Assembly (NCBI RefSeq): GCF_010093815.1
Contig: NW_022985563.1
Span: 760,247-824,246, forward strand
Length of the DNA: 64,000 nucleotides
From: Pseudovirgaria hyperparasitica
Taxonomy: Eukaryota; Ascomycota; Dothideomycetes; Acrospermales; Acrospermaceae
Direction: 5' to 3'
In this document: positions 23,327 to 34,927 of the stretch, one piece after another
Layout of the letters: every line of letters starts with the position of its first letter
Position numbering within the stretch: position 1 is the stretch's first letter
Made by a program: the position numbers and the translations under genes
The notes under the pieces: generated by a model
Databases searched by the model: none
What the model saw: the letters and a program-made list of their open reading frames with translations, nothing else
What the model was told of the DNA's origin: nothing

Positions 23327-23519
23327 ATGGCGGCGAGACTCTATCGGGCAAACGAAGATGCGACTAATGCCCAGCCAGCCGTGGAGAATAGATTACATAC
23401 ATTCGTGACTGACCGGGTAAGTACCTCTCCAAGATGAAGCTGTCATATCATTGAGGCCTGGGAGTATGATCCAACAGATGGGTGGTGACCACCTACCCGA
23501 CACTCGACACTCAACCTAG
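23327..23519 (+). CDS. Doubtful small two-exon ORF
   Basis: ATG at 23327 opens 30 codons ending exactly at a GTAAGT donor (23417). A CAACAG acceptor at 23472-23477 leads in phase into 14 more codons and a stop, giving a 43-residue peptide (MAARLYRANEDATNAQ, then MGGDHLPDTRHST). The splice signals are good but the protein is short, has no known motif and no homolog I recognise. It may be chance. Confidence 0.2.
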
Positions 23520-24084
23520 CATATCCATTCACAGCCCTAACACGCATATATATGTATACCAAAATCTCTACCCCATCCGTCTCTCCTAGCATCCTCGATC
23601 CAACCAAGCTCGCCAACTCCCTCTCTACTTATGTGCTATCCTATCACAGTAGCTTCATACCATGTCATGTGCCGTGTGCCATCCGTCAACTGGAACAAAG
23701 ATAATGTCTCCGCCGTGTACCTCTCCACACATTCTTCATCGCCATAATATAATGGCAGTGAGCTTCAGCACACCTTGATCATGCTGTTCATCGGGCAGTC
23801 GAGGATTCTTTCGGCGATGATGACCATGATGATACAATGTTGGTTTTTATCTTCATCGCAGACATGTTTCATAACAACGGAATGTGACATATATAGGACG
23901 GGCGAGGCATGTGTGAACAAACCTGGGTTCGATACGTTCTTATACTATTGACCTCGTGACAGATGCTGCTATTCAATATGAGTATTTGCATACACATGGT
24001 ACCATACACATCTCATCTCACAGGTACGCATGCGTGCCGGATACCCTTATACAGAGGCAGTATGCTACATGTTCGTTCAACAGC

Positions 24085-24802
24085 TCACGGCGCTGAAAGC
24101 ACGTTGCTGAGACCCTCCTGCATGAAGTTGCCACCAACAAGCTCAAGCTTGTTGTCAGCAGCATATTGCTGAAGATTGAAGGGCGCATGCGCCACAAGCG
24201 TGACAGGGTCGATAGGAGTCGGCGTGTAGTTCGGCGGCTGCCTGTACACAAGCAATATATAGCGGTGTTGAGAGACGGAAAGCGGAGTGAGTAGCATGTA
24301 GCTTGCCTGCACTTCGGGGTCCGGTCCGGGACAGTCTGGTTGCAAGTCGTAGATTTTGTAATGCAGAAAGTGGAGGAACAGAGGTAGTTCCATGTCTGGC
24401 GCGTCAGGGTCGACCATTATATGGGTGTATTTTGTCGTGGCTGGGTCCTGGTGTGCGACTGGCTTGCGGTTGGCTTGGGTGGAATTGTGCGCTTGTTGAG
24501 CGTTTCTGTATCAAGGCATCAGGATAGGCTTTGTGTCGCATCTCACTAGTGACAGCAAACGTGTGACCCAGATTCTCTGCTTTACGGCCAAAATACAACA
24601 CACAACTTTGTTTGCGGGTTGATTTCAGGTACCGTATTCGTGCTTAGCTTACTAGTCTGGAAGGCACGCTTCACAACTCTACAGTGTTCGGGGAGATGCC
24701 TGAAGTTAGTCAGTTAACAGGATGGCGATCTGTAAGGCTGACCGCTGCAGACTGGACGGTGGCCACCAGCGTGAGTATGGCGAGGTTAAGCGGGCTTTTC
24801 AT
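24085..24802 (-). pseudogene. Decayed secreted PEBP-family gene
   Basis: The minus strand carries all parts of a phosphatidylethanolamine-binding-protein family gene, spread over several frames. At 24802 an ATG opens a signal peptide (MKSPLNLAILTLVATVQSAA). Further blocks are GISPNTVEL, VKRAFQTSKLSTNTVPEI, LYFGRKAENLGHTFAVT, QDPATTKYTHIMVDPDAPD and finally HRYILLVYRQP and LELVGGNFMQEG with a normal stop at 24085. MVDPDAP and the C-terminal block are the ligand-pocket signatures of the family. An in-frame TGA follows the signal peptide, and at least three frame changes separate the other blocks: near VEL/VKRAF, near KLCV/LYFGRK, and between FAVTSE and NSTQANRK. No short introns with proper signals explain them. 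Fungal secreted PEBPs are about 200 residues, so the whole gene is present but dead. It is the last recognisable gene before the repeat block. Confidence 0.75.
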
Positions 24803-25172
24803 GATTACGTATCTGCGATTGAGATACCACAGCCCAGACTTATTAACAAGATGCCGCAGGTTGAGCCCCTTTCCCCTCCGTGTCCACAGCATAACACAAT
24901 TATGTCTTATTCATACGTTCATCAAGCTATTTAGCATTAACTTCCAAGCAGAACATTCGAACCACTCATGACATAATGCATGCATTGAGGCCTTGCCAAA
25001 GATAAATCAGCTTGGCATAGCCCTAAATCATCTCCCAGGCGCAGAATTTCGCAATAGCCTCAGAGGATCAGCACAAATACCGTACGTACTTCGCATATGA
25101 CATTAATTCTCTCTTCGATGACAATGAACAGGTATGCTGTGTCGAGCCTATCGATAACGCTTTCTACACCAG
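24803..25172. other. Border between gene and repeat compartments
   Basis: Ordinary-composition sequence without a gene. Base composition changes abruptly at about 25,170-25,250: beyond it TA dinucleotides dominate and TG/CA become rare. Confidence 0.6.
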
Positions 25173-25369
25173 TGCTATAGGTAGTCATATGAGGTCACAT
25201 GAGTAGCTAAGTCACGTGGTCTAGTCACATGACGCTAGAAGCTTAGTATATATTACTTCTTCTTTCTATATTATTTATAGTTAGAGATAGAAGGAGAAAG
25301 ATAAATAACTATATTAGTACCTAATTAAAGACTTATTAAGAGTATCTCTATCTCCTTTACTCTATTATA
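25173..25369 (+). repeat. Possible LTR-like end of a relic element
   Basis: TGCTATAG opens a 197-bp stretch ending in CTATTATA, consistent with a mutated TG..CA LTR. It contains four GTCA-NRTG motifs in 50 bp, a TATATATTA box and a polypurine stretch. No partner LTR was found in the window, so this is tentative. Confidence 0.3.
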
Positions 25370-27074
25370 GACCCTTTAGTAGATAATATAGTACCCTCTA
25401 AGTACTATACTTAGTATCTAGTAGCTAAAAATTTAAATAATCCACGTTCTCCACCGTATACTCTAGTAAATATTAACTAAGGCTCTTCTTAGAAGTCCCC
25501 TTATCTTCTAATTTTACTTATATCTTAAGAATATATAACTACTTAAACTTATATCTAAAAGAGAGCTATAATCTTTAGACCTTAATTAAATTCTAATAAG
25601 CTTAAGATAATCATAGTCACGCTTATAATTATAATTAGTATCTACTCTAACCGCTAAACTAACGGAATAAATCCCTTAAACCCTTGTCCTAGTTATCGAG
25701 AAGGAATTAATTAGGGCTAAAGCTTCTCTTTCTCCCGAAACGACTAATTTTAATATACTAGGAGGGTTTTCGCCGTTATCTAAATTATTAACCTCCTTCT
25801 AGTATACTATATAATCTTATTAATAACCCCCCCTCCGGGATACTATAGCGGGTATTATAGACCCCGTAGAAGGTTAAATAACTTATATAACTAAGGTTAA
25901 AGTAGAAAGACCTATCTCTCCCCTAGCTTCGTATTCACAATTAGTACTCTATAAGAATACTTTCCTTATTCTTTATCTAGAAGCATTTATTAAGGAAAAT
26001 AATCTTCTAGAGAGTATTACTTTCGAAATAGTATTACTAGAAGTAGTTATAATTAAAGTAAGAACGATTTAAGAATATTTATAGTCTAACTTATAGATAT
26101 AATATAAGAAAGGAGTTATAGAAGCTTTAGATAGGTTATTAAAGAATAATAGCTATCTTACTAACGCGATAAACTTTTAAGCCTTTATTTAGTATTTTAA
26201 GAATAGTTATAAGAATAGAGTTATTAGATAGTAGTATAGTTAGATAGAATAATAGGGTGTATTCTATTATAGAACGAATTACTACCAAACCCTTTCGGTA
26301 GGAATCTGAGAGTATATATATAAAGAGATGCCGATCTATCTAGCACGTGACTATTTACCGCCCTTTATATTACCTTCTAACTCTATTAGCTAAGGTATAT
26401 ATAGGTTAGGTCCTACCTAAGGCTAAGTTCTAATAATTATCCCTTCCCTCTAGGAAGCTACCCTTAGCGATCTAGATTATTATCTATCTCTATATCCCTA
26501 TCCTAAGTCTTATAAGACCTTAGTTATTCTCTACGCTTCGTCTTAGATACTTACTAATATTTACTAATCTAAGATTTATATAAGCGTTTTCCTAATAAAC
26601 TAGATTTTATCTATCTTAACTTCTTATATAGGTAAGATTACCTAATTAGGCCTAGCGTATCACGTAATATAATTAGGTAAGCCTAGGTACTACCTATATT
26701 AAAATCTTTTCTTAGAAATATTCCTTTCTTTAAAAAACTTCTTAACTCTTTATAGAGTTTTTTAGATTATTAGATATATTACCCGATCCTTATAGATATA
26801 GATTTATATAGATTTACTATAATTTAGTACGATTTACGTAATTTACTAATTTTTATACCGTCCTTAGCTAGTAATAATATAATTTATAATAATCTATATA
26901 AATTAATAATAATTATAATATAGTTTCCTAAAATCTCGACGCTCTAAAGTAATTAGTACGGAAATAGACGCCTTTAAATAATCCCTATCTCGTATATATT
27001 ACTAATATATTAAAAGCTATTAATCTACCCTAACCTAGGCCGGGCTCTAATAATCTAGCTATATATTATTATAG
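25173..27074. mobile_element. RIP-degraded relic of unknown class, left part
   Basis: AT-rich sequence saturated with TA and stops in every frame. A gag-like helical reading occurs on the plus strand around 25,950-26,250, but no diagnostic transposase or polymerase motif is visible. It is cut by insertion of the 11.4-kb element at 27,075 and resumes at 38,513. An imperfect inverted repeat (TATACTAGGAGG / CCTCCTTCTAGTATA) lies at about 25,758-25,811. Confidence 0.45.
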
Positions 27075-27446
27075 TGTGGTGAGCCATCGCCACGTGTGTC
27101 CCTTTTATAAATGGCTATGTTCCTAGTATAGTAGTCGCGACGAACTTACAAGTATCTCTCCTAGGTATTATAAGTTCTCTTTAAACGCACGACTTCTTAT
27201 TAGTTCTCTTTTATAATAGGACGGGTCTATATAATACTCTTAATTAATTCTTTAATAGCTAAGCCTAATAATTAATACCTATAGAGGCCCATGAACGTAA
27301 GAAAAGATTGAATAGTTAAATATTAGTAATAGGGGAAGCGCGCCGAGTAGAATAACCAAGGAAAACGCCCTCCTTAAATATATAATAAAGCTATATAATC
27401 GAGCCAGGGACATATATATATAGGGCTATAGGAGCGGCCTTCTATA
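27075..27446 (-). repeat. 3' LTR of copy 1
   Basis: 372 bp, the same length as its partner at 38141-38512 and matching the inverted LTRs of copy 2. In coding orientation the LTR starts TGTGGAAGG and ends CTTACTACA where least mutated. A purine-rich tract (GGGGAGGTATA in coding orientation) adjoins its inner edge. Confidence 0.88.
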
Positions 27447-27592
27447 TATACCTCCCCGGCCTATAGAACTACTACCCTTAGTAGTATAGTAACCGTGTAA
27501 GAAACCGTATAAAGAACGCCTAAAAGAAAGACCTTAATATGAATAAAATGCGCCCCTAGTAAATCTCTCGGCGCGGGTAAACCTTAGCCCGG

Positions 27593-27625
27593 ATTATTAG
27601 TTAAGGGCAGCCCTTAACTAATAAT
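27593..27625. repeat. Perfect palindrome, copy A in element copy 1
   Basis: ATTATTAGTTAAGGGC, one base, then GCCCTTAACTAATAAT: a 16-bp stem with a single-base loop. Related palindromes recur at 34891 and 37612 in this element and at the matching places in copy 2. Confidence 0.85.
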
Positions 27626-27679
27626 TAGGTAGGTTTTTAGGCGCCTAATCTTAGTACTCGAGGTCGCGAGCCAGCTCCT

Positions 27680-30580
27680 AAAGAATTATATCGCTTATCT
27701 TAGAGAGGTTAGATTCCTCCTCATCAGATAGTTCATTAGGCCTCTCCTATCTATAGAAGTTCTCTTTAATATTATCTAGGCCCGCGTCGGACTCGAATTT
27801 CTTAAAATTAATTAGCCGCTTAGCGGCGCGCGCCTTATTAAATTCCTTCTAGAATGACCTATCCCTATAGACTAGCCTTTCCTACCTTACTATTTTCTTA
27901 AAGGTCTCTACGAATACCCTCGAGCCCTCCTTAAACCAGGCGTCTACCTTAGCTTTAAGTTATTAAGGACTTACGTTAAGCTACGCAGCTACCTCTTCTT
28001 TTATCTCCTAGCTATCCTATCTTTTATAGCCGACTAATACGTTACTAACGGCGTTAAAACTCGGGAGTTAAACTACGGCTAGAAAGGTAAAAGGAATCGC
28101 GCCGTATTTATTAGAAAATCCCGATAGAGACGTAGGTCCCGGAGTTAAATTCCTATAAGCTACTATGAGTTATTCCCATGTACCCATTTTAGGCACTTCT
28201 ATTATTATGTAATTAGGGCTAATCGTAATATACCATGGAAGCATCGTACGTCTTCTACCCTTTACGGGACCCTAGGCGCCGTGTATTATTAGTAGGCTAG
28301 AGATACGCACTTTAAGGGACTGGTAGGGGACCGGGATAAAGGGACTAAATCGTTTCTTATCGTCTATATTATAGATCTTATTATTAATAGCCGTAATTAT
28401 ACCGTTTCGATTAACCCCCTCGCGGAGCTTAGTCTTTAACTACTATTCGTTTAAGAACTTATAGGAGCGGGGAATAATTATAGTATAGTCGTTACTTCGT
28501 TCGTTATCGAGACTAATACTCCCCTAGATTATATTAAACCCATGTCTATTACTAGGATCGAGGATTCGATTAATGGCGTTATTAAGATACTTAAAACCCG
28601 TCTTATCGCCCCTATCCTAGGACTTCGCATAGTACGGGTACGAGATTAGATAGTAGTTAAGATCGGGCCGAAGAGCGATATAGGTAAGCTAGTAAAGTAG
28701 GTATTACCTAATAAACTATTAGATATAGGAGTGGTATATAGTTTATAGCTAGCCGTAGTTTAATTTCTTATTAAACATGCGCTAGTAGTACTTATATATA
28801 TTAAATTCATCCCTCGCGAGTTCTAGAATACTCTTATTAAGTATAGAGGTCGTCTTTTTAAGTAGCTCGAAGAGCCCTTTAATATTAATACTTCCGGTAT
28901 ATTCCTACTCGTTAAAGAGTTACCTACCTATCCTACTATCCTCCTTCTAAATCATAAATGCGATGCTAGTAAGAATGGTTTTAATATTAATAACTTACTT
29001 CGGGGTCTCTAGGGCCTAGTAATAATAGATACCTAATGCCTCTATTAGATAAGGTGGCCGCGTGTACTTCGCGAACTAGGTATAGCGGTCCTTATAAACT
29101 TTAAGGGCCCCTACGTTATCTCTAAACTTATATACTATTTTAAGTCTCGCTACTAGGTTTAAGTAGAACACGCTAACGAGTATATTATTCTTTCTAGCCA
29201 CGTCTTAGTAATGCTTATAGTAGACTTTATACGGAATAGCTATATTACCTATCTATACTTTCTAGCGCACTAGTAGGGCCATTCCCTTAATGCTTATGAA
29301 ATTCTTCTTTAATAATATAGCTACCTTAAAAGTCTTTATTACTAAAGGCGCGTATTAATACTTCTTAGGCTCGTCCTCTTCCTTAACCGATACTATTATC
29401 TTAGGGTATAAACTAAGAATAACCGGGGATTATTATATAGGCGCCCCTAGTAATTACTAAGGGCCGGTAGATAAGGCACGTCCGCGAGTGGGTTTTATCG
29501 GCGTAGCCATAATAGGTACTAAAGAGGTTCTTATATAGCCCGGTAAGGGATGTACACTAGTAGTAGTAGGAGGAATACTTACTTTAAATAGACGACTAGC
29601 TTCGAAGAGACGACGTGCTACTAAACTAGAAGGCGTGCTTCGTGGAGGGGACTTTACCGTAGGCGTTACCTACGCTGGTTTTAGCGACGGTAAGGTCTAA
29701 GGCGGAGGTAATATACTTATCTCTTTAATTTATAGGTAGTATTCGACGGGCCTATAAACTATTCTACTTATCCGTAACTATTAACTAGCGGGGATAATAA
29801 GTCCTATCTTATTATAGAACGTTAGTTTATTTTATCGGCTAGGGTAGTTCGAGAGTTACTAGAGAGATAGACCGTCCTCGTTACTATCGCTAGCTAGGGC
29901 GGCATTAATATTAGAGCTCTAAAGATATGCCTTAATTCCCCTTCCCTTCTATCTCTAGCTAATTTAGAACTATAGGGATACGTTTAACTAGTTCCTTGCT
30001 CTCGCCCATGTCCGTATTCATAAGAGCGCTACTAGCTTTTCTATAAAGTTCTATATTTACTAGAGCTATCCGAGGGCGGATTAGAGTAACTAGCCGTCGT
30101 TATTAGGGAGGTCTTTTCGCTAGTTTTATAGGATTACATTTTTAGCTTTTAGGATACGGGAGTTAGTATCTCTTCTACGATAAATTATCTCGTAGACTTC
30201 TTTCGGAATAGAGGAGTTAATCTTTACCTTACTATACCCTATTACGGCTCCTACTTCCTAGAAGAGGTTAACTATACTACTTAAGAGCTATTCTATAAGG
30301 CTAGTAATATAAAGGAGATTATTAAACGTGTCTAGAATATAGTCCTATCGCTCTTACGGGTCCTAGATAGCGATAATTCGGTTAATAGTAGACTTATTTA
30401 CTTCCGTAGCTTCTATAGTCTATCCGTACGGAGTAGTAGATGGCCTTAATACCACGATAGCCGTTAATAGCCCTACTTTAGTACTCACGACTCTTAACTA
30501 GAACCGCGTCTATCTTATTAGTACTTAACGATCTTATAACTCTTTACGGGTAGGCGTTTTCTTTTTTAGCGGGGCCATTA
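27680..30580 (-). pseudogene. Extra gene-like region carried by element copy 1
   Basis: Located between integrase and 3' LTR on the coding (minus) strand, beginning near the ATG at about 30,579. It is the mirror copy of the region 56,707-59,640 in element copy 2, where it is easier to read and is described. Degenerate, with many stops. Confidence 0.5.
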
Positions 30581-33500
30581 TTATTATCGGTTCTATTAGC
30601 GAGTTACGTTCTAAGGAGAGATAGTTAAGCGAGGCGGAAGTAGAGAAGAAGGTTTTATTAATTAAGGAGGTATAGAGAGGTATAAGAGAGAAGAGTTATA
30701 TACTATCTTAAGTTCTCTTTTATGCCTCCTCGAATACTAGGTATATAGTAATTTTTATAAATAATCCTTACTAACGGCCGTAGGCCCGTATACGTGTCGA
30801 ATCTATGAATAAATATATACTAGATATATAGGAAATCTATGAATAAATGTATCTACCGGGTATATAGCGGAATCTATAAATAAATAGATACCGGGTATAT
30901 TCTTATCCTTATGAGACTTCCTATAAGTATCTTTTTCTTCTATACCTTCTCCTTCTTTTCTTTCTTATTAGTTTCTAATAGGGCCCGTTCTATAGTAACG
31001 AAATGGGCCTTTAATAGGTAGGCTTCGATTACACGACCGGCTTTAATATATAGTAGGTAGAATTCGCGTAAACGCCATTATGTCTTCTTTCGAGCATTAC
31101 TTACTTTAATAATAAGTTTTATCATTTTATAGTAATAATAGGGTTTATCATCCTCTTTCGATAATAGAGTTCATCGTCCTTTTTCGATAATAGAGTTCAT
31201 CGTTATAAGACTACTTTTATAAGTATCCCTTCCCTCCTTAAAAAAACTTCTATCCCCTAGAAGAAGATGTTAATTCTAGGGAAACGTAAATATTCTTCTC
31301 TATTAAAGTCTTATAGAGTAGGAATTACTACTTCTACCCGGGTTCGTGTGGCGTCGTCGAGGTATTCTATAAGTTATTTATAATAGTTTTCCTTATCGCT
31401 ACTCTCCTTATTTTCCTCGGTAATTCTTCTAATTAGTAGTCGCGAGAGCTCGTCGTGACTCTCGTTACTTATATTTCTTATAAAATATTTCTTTAATCTA
31501 TGGCTAGGAAACGTCCCTCTAAGCATGGCTCTATTAAGCTCCGCGAGCTTATAAGTATAATTAAACACGGACTAGATTCTATATGGCCCCCTCTAATACT
31601 ACCTTAGCTTCCGCTCTATATCCTTCTATTACTACGAGTCGTATAGAAGGATAATTATATTAACTAGTAACGACTCTTAACGAAGGTAATAGTCGTTATT
31701 CTATATCTCTCTCGATTCCTTACGCGTTTATATCGCGTGGGTATAGGCCTTCTTAAGATTCTCAGATCTTCTCTTAAGTTATCTAGCTCGAAGAGCGAGT
31801 AAGTCGGACGTTAATTATACCTCGTCCTAAGGGAGTATTTAGAGCGACTCGAATTCGACTTTAATAGGCATGATTAGTTTATGGCCGAGCACGAGGTATA
31901 TGGTACTATACCCTATACTAGCACGTGTCGTTATTCTATCTACCTAGACGACCGTATAGAGGTAGCCGGGCTAGTTCTTAAATCCGCTATTAGTTATCTT
32001 CGCGAGAGTATTAGCGAGTAGTATAAAACTTCTCTTAATAATTCTATTTACTTAGGGATTATATATAGATATAACCTTCTAATAAATTCTATAGAGTTAG
32101 AGGAGCTCCTCTATAGCACCTATATTTTCTCTACCACCGTTATAGGTGATTTTAGGAATGATTCTATATCTATAGATTATGTTCTTAAAGAGGAACTTTA
32201 CGATGACTATGGACGTGGCCGCCGTATATATCTCCACCTTAGTCTATCCGCTTAGCTATTCTTATATAGATACTACTTTACTATACCCTATAGAAGGTGG
32301 TAGCGTCGTTACGTCTAAGTATATTCTTTACTAAAGAATAGGCGTTATAACGTAGTGGAGCCCTTTATTAAGACCTCCGAGGAGTTTACTTCATTGTTAA
32401 TATTCGTTATAGGTTTTTATATACTATCGCATGTCTCTATGTATATCTATCTACTAATACTTATCCTTAATCCTTCCGAGGGTCCCTTTACTATCTCTAT
32501 AATCTATCTCGTCGTGAGTGGTAGTAATTATACACGCCCTAGTATTCGAATCCTTAATTACTCGTATATATTAGCGATACCTATCTCCTCTCTACTAGAG
32601 TATTCGGTCACGTATAAGGAACTTTAGGTAGTCGGTTATAAAGGCCTTATATACTCGGTTGGTTAGGTCGGTTAGCCTCTCGAGTATAGTAAGGTACTTT
32701 ATAATCCTCTACTATTTATCGCTATATTTATCTATTAAGGGAGACTTAATGGCGGTATAGTCGAGTATCTCTATTATATAATCTCTCCCGCTAACGGGCT
32801 TAATTAACGACGTCTCTAGCACGTCTATATATAGAGCTATATCTATAAACTCGTCTAGGTTAAAGGTAGAGATATCTAGTGGTTCTTCTCCTTCGTATAT
32901 CTATAAGATACCGTTAGCGACTATATTACGCTTCCTAGGTACGTGCCTAACTATAAAGTTCTATAGCTAAATCCACGCGAGCCACCTAGTAACGAGCGCC
33001 CCTAGTAAGTTAGTTATAGTATGGTTAATTTAAGCGACTAGAGTATTTATATCTATTTCTATAATAAAGTATATACTATAGAGGTATTACTAGAACTTCT
33101 ATAACGCGTAGAGGAGGGCTCGGTACTCTAGCTTCACGGTGTCGTAGTTTCTCTTAGCTTTTAACTATATTCCTCTATTATACCGCGATAGCTAACGTTT
33201 ATAATTCTTATTCTTCTATATTAATATAGCTCTCTACCTAACGTTACTAGAGTCTACTACTAGAATTATATCTCCTATATCTATTCTATACCGTAACGTT
33301 ATTAGTGCGGGAGTAGTAGTTAGAGCTATCTTTAGCGCGTCCATCGAGGTCTACTCCTTAGCTATCTACTACTAGACTAATTTATTCTTTAATAGTATAA
33401 ATAGCGGCGATATAATAATAGCGTACCCGGGGATCTATATCCGGAAATATATATAAACGCTAAGGAAGGCTCACACATTCGTCGTGTTTTTATAGGGTTT

Positions 33501-34890
33501 CTAGTCCCTAATAGTAGTAACCTTTTCATTACTCGGTCGCCTCCCTTTAATATCGTAGATATATCCTATAACGTTAGCGGCTTTAATATACTACTAAGTC
33601 TTCTTACTACTTAGGGCGTATCCGGCGCGCTCTATATCCGTAAGAACCTTATCCACGTTAATTAAATGTTCTAGAATATACCTACGAATTCTAGGCAGGG
33701 CCTCCTTAGAGTTATATTTCGTCGTAGGTCCTTTAATACCTAAGTTATCTAGGAATAGTAGAGCTCTCTCCGGGATATATTCTTATATAATAGTTAATAT
33801 AATCCTAACGAACTAAGCTACTAAATTAGTGGCCCCTTAAGGTAATATTATTCTATATAGTAATCCTAGGGGCGTTATAAACCCCGTTAAGTCTCGGTAA
33901 TACTCTACTAATAGAATCTAATCATATTCTAAGAAGAAGTCGGTAAATATTAAGACGGCTATCCCCGTAAAGTACTCCGAGAACTCTTTATACAAGGGCG
34001 GCGTGGCCGCATTACGAATAGTAACTCGGTTAATTTCTATCGCCGAATTAATTAACCTATAATCTCGTTCCTTATTAGCTTCCTTCTTCTTTTCCACGAG
34101 AAAATAGATATTTTAATAAGGACTACTATAGGGCTCGAGCCTTCCGCTATTAAGACGCTCTTTTAGGATCGTGAGTACCTTCCTATAAAGGGCTCTAGAA
34201 ATATTAAAGTTCTTAGCCTACTATACCTTATATTCTACCGTTCGGATCTCCTGCGGAGGTGCTACCTCTTTATTAAATTTACTAAGATATAAGAATTCCT
34301 ATACTAGTACTTCCTCGTGATATAATAAGATTATATATAGTAACTTAAGTTCCGCGGGACGTAGCTCTATTCTAATCTTTAGCTAACTTATACGTAGAGG
34401 CGTTAGACGTGTTTCTAGCGGGATAGTTACCCTTTAAGGCTCTATTAGCCTATTAAACGCGTTAAGGCCTAGATAGACGGCTAGAAGAAGTATCTACTAT
34501 GCGATTACTCGTTCACGCTAGTCTAGATACCCTAATAGATTTCTAGGAACCTTTCGGTAGGCTTCGGAGTTATCCATAGGGTATACTTTAACTCCCTTTC
34601 TTTTATACATGGTAGCTATACTAAATCCCTTTAATACCCCGGATAAATACTATCTTTAGAGGCCGGTAGAGCCTACTATAAGCCGTTCTATTATTATACC
34701 TTATTTATATATAAAGATAGTATACCTTACCGCCGTAACTAGGGCGGCTAAGTTATCTTTTCTCGATAACTAAGTAATATTTTCAGGCCGGATTTTCTTA
34801 GAAAGTAACTCTATATAACTTATTTCTATATCCGTATAAAAATATAGCCTATCCCCTTCGTTAGTAGGTTTACCGGACCCTATTTAGTAT

Positions 34891-34927
34891 GGATTATTAG
34901 TTAAGGGTAGCCCTTAACTAATAATCC
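34891..34927. repeat. Palindrome, copy B in element copy 1
   Basis: GGATTATTAGTTAAGGG, three bases, then CCCTTAACTAATAATCC: a 17-bp perfect stem lying just upstream of the polymerase region in coding order. Confidence 0.85.

Noticed and set aside
24404-24601. Possible short intron between frames of the PEBP gene
   Set aside because: A GTGAGA..CAG interval of 41 bases exists but leaves the wrong frame; other frame changes have no introns either, so decay is the better explanation.
29326-30020. Protein-like frame at 57585-57797 (-) and its mirror in copy 1
   Set aside because: Opposite-strand shadow of the extra gene-like region of the element.
32355-32627. Plus-strand ORF reading like a membrane protein, with a counterpart at 54683-54991 (-)
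   Set aside because: Both are antisense shadows of the integrase region in the two inverted copies of the same retroelement, so their similarity reflects the element and not a gene.
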